51,523 bases of DNA from the NCBI GenBank assembly GCA_902781455.1, contig CACZJF010000015.1:1-51523 (forward strand). Direction: 5' to 3'. Below, one piece after another: positions 7,989 through 14,836 of this stretch. Made by a program: the position numbers and the translations under genes. Each line of letters opens with the position of its first letter. The stretch's first letter is position 1. The DNA comes from an uncultured Lachnospiraceae bacterium (lineage in GTDB: Bacteria > Bacillota > Clostridia > Lachnospirales > Lachnospiraceae). The notes under the pieces were generated by a model. That model did not search any database. It was not told the origin of the DNA and saw only the letters and a list, made by a program, of their open reading frames with translations.

Positions 7989-8237
7989 TTTGGGTAAGTG
8001 GAGAAATTCGTCTTCGAAGAGACGATAGACAGTTGTCATATTTCATGCCCGGGAACACTCAATCGGTTTCGGCCGGACATAGACATTATCCATGATTCAG
8101 GGCTGTTTGTCAACAGATATCCGCCTGATTGATGAAGATTAATGAAGATTATGATGACAATGTGATGGCTGCAATGCCGCCCGAAGCGGGGCGAAAGCCG
8201 CGAAGCGTGAAGCAATCCGCAATCGGCTTCTGTATAT
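7989..8237. other. Gene-free stretch between PfkB kinase and tRNA-Val
   Basis: This spacer, part of about 350 bases without a protein gene (7934-8281), contains the promoter at 8085-8113, a small hairpin TCGTCT/AGACGA near 8010-8025 that would lie in the transcript, and a GC-rich segment at 8170-8230 with a CAATCCGCAATCG motif found twice more in the window. A 38-codon basic frame from about 8048 overlaps the kinase start but has no ribosome site. Nothing else is recognised. Confidence 0.6.
8085..8113 (-). promoter_or_regulatory. Near-consensus sigma-A promoter upstream of PfkB kinase
   Basis: On the minus strand TTGACA (8108-8113), a 17-bp spacer and GATAAT (8085-8090) match the vegetative consensus at 11 of 12 positions. 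Transcription would start near 8078 and give a leader of about 145 nt ahead of the kinase, containing two hairpins. Confidence 0.8.
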
Positions 8238-8272
8238 AAAAAAGCGGGAGTCTTCCCCTTTGGAAAACTCCC
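8238..8272 (-). terminator. Terminator of tRNA-Val
   Basis: An 11-bp stem GGGAGTTTTCC / GGAAGACTCCC (one G-U pair) followed on the minus strand by GCTTTTTTATA lies 10 bases after the tRNA 3' end. It is the clearest intrinsic terminator in the window. Confidence 0.9.
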
Positions 8273-8281
8273 TTCTGAAAG

Positions 8282-8354
8282 TGGAGACGGCAGGACTTGA
8301 ACCTGTGACCTACTACACGTCAAGCAGTTGCTCTCCCAGCTGAGCTACGTCTCC
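8282..8354 (-). tRNA. tRNA-Val (anticodon GAC)
   Basis: A 73-nt cloverleaf on the minus strand: acceptor GGAGACG / CGTCTCC, D stem GCTC / GAGC with an AGCTGGGA loop, anticodon stem ACTGC / GTAGT with loop TTGACGT, variable AGGTC, T arm ACAGG-TTCAAGT-CCTGC and discriminator A. CCA is not encoded. The anticodon GAC reads GUC (and GUU) valine codons. Two departures from usual: the outer T-stem pair is A-C, and the anticodon loop has G37 U38 instead of the common A37 A38. Promoter and terminator flank it, so it is a single-gene unit. Confidence 0.9.
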
Positions 8355-8381
8355 TGAAACATCTTCTGTTTCGCATTGATT

Positions 8382-8410
8382 ACTATGCCACAACCCGGGA
8401 AAAAAAGCAA
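8382..8410 (-). promoter_or_regulatory. Promoter of tRNA-Val
   Basis: On the minus strand TTGCTT (8405-8410), 17 bp, and CATAGT (8382-8387) preceded by TG place a start about 20 bases before the tRNA 5' end. Match is moderate (-10 four of six). Confidence 0.5.
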
Positions 8411-8499
8411 GGACTATTTTTCCGGCACCGCGGCCGCCGCTGAGACAGGATTGACACACACCGTCTGCCGGGGCAGGAGCCCCCTGCCAGGATGCCTCA

Positions 8500-9591
8500 T
8501 TACATGACGACCTGGTTTCTTCCCCTGGCCTTCCCCATATACAGCTTCCGGTCCGCTGCTTCCAGCGCGTCCTCCATCGACTGCTCTCTTCCGCACTCCT
8601 CAATTCCGAACGTCATTGTCACATAGAGTTCCTGGTCCCCGGCCTGAATGGGCGTCTTCTCGATCCGTTCGCACAGCTTCTCCAGCTCGAAACAGGCTTC
8701 ATCTCCGTTCATGCCGACCATGACAAACAGGAATTCCTCGCCGCCCCATCTGGCAACCGCACCCTTATCCTTTATGAAATCCTGAAAGATCCCCGCCAGC
8801 ACCTTCAGAACCTCATCTCCGGCATCATGCCCGTAAGTGTCATTGACCTTCTTGAAAAAGTCGATGTCACCCATCACCACGTTGACAAAGAAACCTTCCT
8901 GTATGGCCTCTTTGCGGATCTCTTCAAAGTACTTCTCTCCTGCCCTGCGGTTCCGCAGGCCTGTCAGTGCGTCTGTCTCAGCCTGATACGTGATCTCCCT
9001 GTTGTAATCCATCAGTTTTCTTACCGTATCCAGCGTATCCCCGAAGAAAACAGTCGTTGTCAGCGCGATCGTGCTGAATGTGACAAGCATGTTCATAAAT
9101 TCCTGCAGCACATACTGCGAACGGGACAGTTCAAAAACCGCCCTGCCATAAACACCACATACGAATATAACAGAACCGGCTGCCATCAATCCTGTCATAT
9201 ACAGCAGCTTTTTCCGAAGGGTCAGGTAAGAGCTGGCGAAGATGTAGACCAAAAGAATGCCGTACCCGTACTGGGCGCCGGAGTTCCATCCATAGAGAAC
9301 GGTACTGGTAAGATTCCAGCCAAGAGTCATCAGGATGACCAGATAGAAGGCAGCCACGGTATTTCTGGAATAGGTCAGGCGAAATGCGCCACCGTAGATA
9401 CAGAAAAACCCGATCGGGAAGACAACAAACGCGTAGTATCCGGAAAACAGCATGAAAAGCATCTGTCCGATGGCATAGAGCATCATCACCGTACAGAGCC
9501 AGCGCGTCATCACCGCAGTTTTCTTCGATTCGTTCGGATTCACGACATCTTTATTGATATATGCCGTGAATCGTCCTGCCCACGTTCCCAT
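8500..9591 (-). CDS. Membrane-bound diguanylate cyclase (GGDEF)
   Basis: A 363-residue inner-membrane protein. About residues 28-190 form five to six membrane segments without a recognised sensor fold; about 205-360 is a GGDEF domain with DALTGLRNRR at its start, the metal-binding GDIDFFKKVNDTYGH and active-site RWGGEEF. The catalytic loop is intact (GGEEF), so it should make c-di-GMP from GTP. The inhibitory RxxD site normally five residues before the loop is KDKG here, so product inhibition is probably absent. It ends a likely operon with the EAL protein (gap 95 bases) and the binding protein upstream. AGGAGAGGG lies a little far (about 14 bases) from the chosen ATG. Confidence 0.9.
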   Translation of the reverse strand: MGTWAGRFTAYINKDVVNPNESKKTAVMTRWLCTVMMLYAIGQMLFMLFSGYYAFVVFPIGFFCIYGGAFRLTYSRNTVAAFYLVILMTLGWNLTSTVLYGWNSGAQYGYGILLVYIFASSYLTLRKKLLYMTGLMAAGSVIFVCGVYGRAVFELSRSQYVLQEFMNMLVTFSTIALTTTVFFGDTLDTVRKLMDYNREITYQAETDALTGLRNRRAGEKYFEEIRKEAIQEGFFVNVVMGDIDFFKKVNDTYGHDAGDEVLKVLAGIFQDFIKDKGAVARWGGEEFLFVMVGMNGDEACFELEKLCERIEKTPIQAGDQELYVTMTFGIEECGREQSMEDALEAADRKLYMGKARGRNQVVM

Positions 9592-9685
9592 GGAGATCTC
9601 TCACCCTCTCCTGATAAAATCTCAGGTTGAAACAAAACAATTTTCCAATCGTCTGCGACAATTCTGTCCTTTGAAAAGATGCTCT

Positions 9686-12600
9686 CTATGCCACAATGCT
9701 GATTCCCATGATGACCCTGTTCCCGCCCGGCATACGCGTAGCCTTGATGGTCGCGTACATCGGCATACCGGTGTCGGTCAGACGATAAGTGGTTGTAAAC
9801 ACGCCCTTGTGATCCAGTTCCTGAATGATATTCTCTTTTGTGAAGACACGCAGGAAGTGCTCTCTGTCATCTTCATAGATCCGGATCATGGCATCACGCT
9901 CCACCGCCGCGAAGAACCGCTCTCCATGCCGTTCCATGGCCAACTCCTCCCCTCCGGCGGAAGAGGTGTACTCAATAAAGTGCTCTGTGTCAAAATCGAC
10001 CACATAGATATTATAATAATCTGTCGCGAGCGCTCTGGCAATATCCGCGTAGGATATCCCCTCCTCGTCATTCCGGGAGATAGACAGGACTGCAACCGCA
10101 ACGGCTGTACTCCCGGTCACCTGGTTGGTGCCGATCCGGCGTGCAAAGGAATGCACGACAGATCCATCCGGCATCCGCTCATCAAAGAATGTGCGGGTTT
10201 CCATCTCACAGCAGGACTTGACGATATTGTTCATGAAAGTGGTTGCGTATCTGATAAAGTCATGACCGATGTCTGACAGTTCCACACCGTAATAACGCTT
10301 GATAAAATCTCTGTAAGACTGGTTGCTTCGCATGAAGCGGGCCGATTCCCCTTTGATTTCTATGATCCCCATCGGAAGTGTGTTGAAAGAATTACGGATC
10401 TGCCCGCTCTCCTCTGACGCAATGACGTCAAGATCATAGAGATTGACCCGCCCGACCGTTTCATAATAAGCAGATTCCTCAGGATTCTCATAACCAATCT
10501 GGATGCCTGCCCGGTTTCTCCTGACAATCTCCGACAGCGGCACCGGCCGGCAGAAATAATAGCCCTGCAGTTTCGAGCAGCCAATCTCCTGCAGAAACTG
10601 TCTCTGGGCTTCTGTTTCCACACCCTCACAGACGGTATCCACGCCGATCGCGACCGCCATCTCCATCATCTTTGACAGGATAATCTTTCCGTTCTCCCCC
10701 TGATCCAGCTTCCGCATGAAACTCATATCGAACTTGATCAGGTCAAACCGGAGACTCTGCAGCACGTCCAGAGAGGAATAGCCGCTCCCAAAATCATCCA
10801 TCCATACAGGAAAGCCCAGGCTCTGGAATCGCTCAACCTGTTCCTTCATAAACGCGAAATCACTGCCGATGATACTCTCCGTGATCTCGATGGTGATCCG
10901 GTCGCGCGCAATTCCCGCTTCATCCACCCGCTTCCGGATCTCTTCCACGATGTCGCAGGCTTCAAAATCAGACCGGGAAAGGTTAATGGAATGCGGAACG
11001 ATGGTAAGCCCTTCCTTCACCTGCTCACGCATCTTCTCCAGCACCTGATCCAGCACGTAAAGATCCAGCCTGTAAATCTCACCGGCGTTCTCCAGCGCGG
11101 GAATAAACTCCGCCGGGGACAGGAACCCCTTATCCGGATCTGTCCATCTGGCCAATGCTTCCTCATCACATACCCTGCCATTCACAGCCCGGACAATCGG
11201 CTGATAATAAACCTGTATCCAGTGCTCTGACAATGCCTGATCAAGGTGATTCACGATATAGCGTGCATGAACAATCTGTTCCTGCATGGATTTCCTGAAG
11301 AAAGTAAATCCTGATGAGTAGGTATCCCTGCGCAGATCGCAGGCATATCTCGCCCGGTCACAGGCTGTGCTGATATCGACCTCCTCTGTGCTGTTCCGGT
11401 AGACGCCCACCCTGACCGGAAGCGTCTTTCCCTCATTGATGGTAAGGCATTCATCGAAGATTCTCTGCAGCTCTTCCTTAAGATGAGCCTCGTCGGTCAC
11501 TGCGGCAAAGTGATCCTGCCCGATTCTGCAGCAGGAACGTCTTCCATAGTGTTCTCTCAGAACAAGCGCAAAGGCACAGATCAGGCGGTTTCCTTCTTCG
11601 AATCCATACTGCCGGTTGAAATGCTTCATACCGATCAGATTAAAAAACAGCAGCGCAGGCTGTTTTCCTTCCTCCAGCATGGCAGCTCTCTTTTCCTCCG
11701 CAACGAGAAAGAAGGCGCGCAGGTTAGGCAGTCCGGTCAGATCATCCGTGTAAACTCTCCGGCTGAGGTCATCAATGTATTCTTTTTGTTTATCCCGCAT
11801 CAGCCGGAACGCGTCGGTCAGCTCACCCACCTCATCCCTGCCTTTGTAGTTCAGCTCAACATCATAATCAGATTCGGCCAGCTTCCGGGAAGCCGAAGTC
11901 AGTCTGCCAAGCGGGCGTGTGAGAAGCCCCATGGCAAACATCAGGAATATGGCATAGGCAAGAATTGCCGCTGCCGTGACAAGCAGAATCAGCTCGATCA
12001 GCTTCTGCCAGGAGGAACTGATCTCTTTCACAGGAGCAACAACCACCAGCTTCATGCCATTGCGCAGCGTGGAGAAGGAGATCTGGAGCTTTTCGCCGGA
12101 AGCAGTTGTATACCGGATCAGTCTGTCAGAGCTGTTTTCATTCTCAAGGACATCCTTTCCGACTGAAAGATCGGCGATATCCGGAACGATGCCCCGCTTA
12201 AGCGCCGGATGCCAGAAGCATCGTCCCTGCTCATCGAACAGACTTGCGTATCCTGTCCGGTAAACCTGGATGGAGCTGACCTGTTCAGCCAGAGTATCTA
12301 CCGGGATATCCATGCCCAGCAGGCCTACCAGCGTCCCGGTGTTGTAGATCGGCACAATATAGGAACATAACCACATCTCGTCCAGAACATATGCCGTATA
12401 TGGTCCTACCCAGGAGGGGCGTCCACGCCTGATGGGCGTATCGTACCACACGGTATGCGCGGCGTCCTCCGAAGCCAGTGTCCGCACGTCCAAAGGCTCC
12501 TGTTCAACAAAACCGGCCTTTCCCACCCGGGAATAGAAGAAACCGTGCTCTGTCTCACTGATCTCAGGCGCTATGCAGTAATAGTAAGTCACGCTGCCTT

Positions 12601-12994
12601 GCGTATGGCTGGCTACATTCTCGAAGATCTTCTGAATCCGGCTGCAGTAATCCTTCAGATAACCGTCCAGCAGGGCAGTCTGTTCTTCTGTCCTTTTTTC
12701 TTTCCCTGCCCGGGTCCCGACAGCGCCGCATTCAATCAAAGTCACACTGTCAAGAGAATCCATCGCCTCATTGGCGACCATTCCGACAGACTGTTCGATA
12801 CTCTCAAAGTATTCGTCCAGGTTATTCTGTGTATCCCGGCAGATCAGTTGCATCATGTCCACCGAGCTGCGCTCACTTGCTTTCCTGACCGGGGCATAGC
12901 AGACCATGATAACCGTCAGCACGGTTGCCAGGATCACTGCGACAGTGATCGCGGTTATCTTAAATCGGATGGAGTGCAGCTTCATCTTCGTCAC
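9686..12994 (-). CDS. dCache-HAMP-GGDEF(degenerate)-EAL-PAS-like c-di-GMP phosphodiesterase
   Basis: A 1102-residue membrane sensor. In order: transmembrane helix (about 13-33), a large extracytoplasmic dCache-like domain (about 35-330), second helix (about 331-357), HAMP (about 357-410), a GGDEF domain whose loop is GQDHF (about 490) and so not a cyclase, an EAL domain (about 590-840), and two C-terminal PAS-like modules (about 870-985 and 990-1102). The EAL part keeps the catalytic set: EALARW, INLSRSDF, IEITES, DDFGSGYSSL, IKFD, EGVET and QGYYF, so c-di-GMP hydrolysis is expected. The degenerate GGDEF may bind GTP as an allosteric site, as known in such tandems. The binding-protein gene 110 bases upstream may supply the ligand-loaded partner of the dCache domain (inference). 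Confidence 0.9.
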   Translation of the reverse strand: MTKMKLHSIRFKITAITVAVILATVLTVIMVCYAPVRKASERSSVDMMQLICRDTQNNLDEYFESIEQSVGMVANEAMDSLDSVTLIECGAVGTRAGKEKRTEEQTALLDGYLKDYCSRIQKIFENVASHTQGSVTYYYCIAPEISETEHGFFYSRVGKAGFVEQEPLDVRTLASEDAAHTVWYDTPIRRGRPSWVGPYTAYVLDEMWLCSYIVPIYNTGTLVGLLGMDIPVDTLAEQVSSIQVYRTGYASLFDEQGRCFWHPALKRGIVPDIADLSVGKDVLENENSSDRLIRYTTASGEKLQISFSTLRNGMKLVVVAPVKEISSSWQKLIELILLVTAAAILAYAIFLMFAMGLLTRPLGRLTSASRKLAESDYDVELNYKGRDEVGELTDAFRLMRDKQKEYIDDLSRRVYTDDLTGLPNLRAFFLVAEEKRAAMLEEGKQPALLFFNLIGMKHFNRQYGFEEGNRLICAFALVLREHYGRRSCCRIGQDHFAAVTDEAHLKEELQRIFDECLTINEGKTLPVRVGVYRNSTEEVDISTACDRARYACDLRRDTYSSGFTFFRKSMQEQIVHARYIVNHLDQALSEHWIQVYYQPIVRAVNGRVCDEEALARWTDPDKGFLSPAEFIPALENAGEIYRLDLYVLDQVLEKMREQVKEGLTIVPHSINLSRSDFEACDIVEEIRKRVDEAGIARDRITIEITESIIGSDFAFMKEQVERFQSLGFPVWMDDFGSGYSSLDVLQSLRFDLIKFDMSFMRKLDQGENGKIILSKMMEMAVAIGVDTVCEGVETEAQRQFLQEIGCSKLQGYYFCRPVPLSEIVRRNRAGIQIGYENPEESAYYETVGRVNLYDLDVIASEESGQIRNSFNTLPMGIIEIKGESARFMRSNQSYRDFIKRYYGVELSDIGHDFIRYATTFMNNIVKSCCEMETRTFFDERMPDGSVVHSFARRIGTNQVTGSTAVAVAVLSISRNDEEGISYADIARALATDYYNIYVVDFDTEHFIEYTSSAGGEELAMERHGERFFAAVERDAMIRIYEDDREHFLRVFTKENIIQELDHKGVFTTTYRLTDTGMPMYATIKATRMPGGNRVIMGISIVA

Positions 12995-13103
12995 ACCTCA
13001 TTCTTCCGTGCCGGCCCTGACAGTTTTACAGCGCCAGTCTTCCGGCAATGCCTCTTCTCAGCCGTCAAAAATGTTGTTTCTTATGATTCAGAAGGACATG
13101 TCC

Positions 13104-14762
13104 TCAGTCTGTGACGGACATTTCACGGTACATGTTCTTTACGGAACCGTTCCAGGACGCCCGGAACCCTTTCAGCCGTTCGGACGAAACATAGAAAAAC
13201 TGTCTGGAAAACAGTGGGATCCACGCAGCATCGTCCTGTGCGATCACGCGTTCCAGATCATGATACTTCTGTATACGCTTATCAGCATCTGCGATCGTCC
13301 GGGCCAGCCGGACCTGTGCCATGATATCCTCTTCGGGATAATTCAGACTCCGGAACCTGGTGTTTTCCGCATCGCCGAAAAACGTATAGAAAAAGTTATC
13401 CGGATCGTTGAAATCCGCCGTCCAGGTTGCTGAATAGCAGGCAATTGACCCGCTCTTTCTCAGCCGCATAAAGTCATCTTCCTCCAGCACTTCTACGCTG
13501 GCACGGACCCCAATCTCCTGCCACATGGACACCGCCATCCGGACCAGGGACAATTCGCCCTGGGTGGAAGCCGAACTGACGCTGAATGTCAGGTCAAACC
13601 CGTTGGGATATCCTGCCTGTGCAAGCAGATTCTTCGCCTCATCCGGATCGAAAGGAATCTTCGAAAGATTGGGATTATAGCCATACATTCCCCGGGGAAG
13701 AATTCCGTCCACCAGCAAACCTTGTCCGCTGTACCCTGCGTCCAGCAGCAGTTCTCTGTTCAGCGAAAGCTGCAGCGCCTTTCTGACACGCACATCACCA
13801 AGCGGTTCGATGGCTTCATTGAGCGCGATGTAGGTCGTACTGATTCTCTGCACCTCGTACAGCCTGTCCTGATAGATGTCCCCATGCAGGAAAAATTCCG
13901 CCGTCCTGCCAACATCGTCCAGATTCAGGATATCCAGTTCCCCGTTTTCAAACAGCAGCCGGATCTCCTCTGGATCCGTCAGGAAAAGGAGATTCAGCCC
14001 CTCACAGTGCGGCGGGCCCTGCCAGCAGTCCGGATTCTGTGTGAGGATCATTCCCATACCGCTTTCCCAGCTGCGCAGGATAAAGGAGCCTGTTCCTACC
14101 GTCCATGCAGGATCCTTTCCAAAGCGGTCTCCGGCTTCCCTGGTCGTTTCAGCGTCCAGGATGGAGGCTCCGGGCATGGTGATACAGGCAAGAAAAGCCT
14201 CGAAAGGCTCCTCGAGCATAATCGTAAACTCCAGGTCATCGTGAATCTCAAACCCCTTCAGCGTATCTGTCTTTCCCGCTTCCAGTTCCTTTGCTCCCAC
14301 GATTGCGTCCGCAATATCCCGGTTGCAGGAATCCGGATGCGATAAAAGCCTGGTGAAGGTGAAACGCACGTCCTCTGAAGTCAGCGCCGCGCCGTTGCTG
14401 AAGGTCACACCTTCGCGCAGATGAAAAGTGTAGGACCGCCTGTCCTCAGAGATCTCCCAACGCTCTGCGAGCGCAGGCCGGATCACAGCGTTCCCTTTCC
14501 TGTCACTTTCCATCTCTGCCAGCCGGTCAAACACATTCTGGGCGATGGTGTAATGAATGGTAGTGCACTGGAAGTCTACCGTATCAGGCTCGTCCTCGAC
14601 AACGGTGAGAAAGCCGGACGTATCCCATGCTTCCGTCTCCTGTGCCTGCGCAGCCATAACACTGCCTGATCCTTCGGCAGGAAGATACAGCAGCACAAAA
14701 GCCGGAAGAAGCAGTATATATCCGCACAATCTGCGCAGACTCACAACCCGGTTCCCGATCAT
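13104..14762 (-). CDS. Orphan family-5 (oligopeptide/dipeptide-type) solute-binding protein
   Basis: A 552-residue exported protein of the SBP_bac_5 family (OppA/DppA type). Recognisable blocks are the N-terminal VVEDEPDTVDFQCTT, the LAERWEISEDRRSYTFHLRE and TSEDVRFTFTRLL segments, VRKALQLSLNRELLL, and GYPNGFDLTFS. The signal peptide has a clear hydrophobic stretch and a likely VMA/AQA cleavage site, but no lipobox cysteine. No permease or ATPase genes of an Opp/Dpp system are nearby; instead it sits between a secreted protease and a dCache-containing c-di-GMP enzyme. It could share a transporter encoded elsewhere, or act as a sensory peptide receptor. Length is normal for the family. Confidence 0.85.
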   Translation of the reverse strand: MIGNRVVSLRRLCGYILLLPAFVLLYLPAEGSGSVMAAQAQETEAWDTSGFLTVVEDEPDTVDFQCTTIHYTIAQNVFDRLAEMESDRKGNAVIRPALAERWEISEDRRSYTFHLREGVTFSNGAALTSEDVRFTFTRLLSHPDSCNRDIADAIVGAKELEAGKTDTLKGFEIHDDLEFTIMLEEPFEAFLACITMPGASILDAETTREAGDRFGKDPAWTVGTGSFILRSWESGMGMILTQNPDCWQGPPHCEGLNLLFLTDPEEIRLLFENGELDILNLDDVGRTAEFFLHGDIYQDRLYEVQRISTTYIALNEAIEPLGDVRVRKALQLSLNRELLLDAGYSGQGLLVDGILPRGMYGYNPNLSKIPFDPDEAKNLLAQAGYPNGFDLTFSVSSASTQGELSLVRMAVSMWQEIGVRASVEVLEEDDFMRLRKSGSIACYSATWTADFNDPDNFFYTFFGDAENTRFRSLNYPEEDIMAQVRLARTIADADKRIQKYHDLERVIAQDDAAWIPLFSRQFFYVSSERLKGFRASWNGSVKNMYREMSVTD

Positions 14763-14836
14763 CCTCTTCTCCTTCCTGCTGTGAAAGATTCAAGTCTTTG
14801 ATTTTCCTGATCCCCCTGACTGTGGGCAACTCCTTG

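Noticed and set aside
7931-8048. 38-codon basic leader peptide before the PfkB kinase
   Set aside because: There is no ribosome site, and the frame passes through the 12-bp hairpin; coding is unlikely although the stop overlaps the kinase start.
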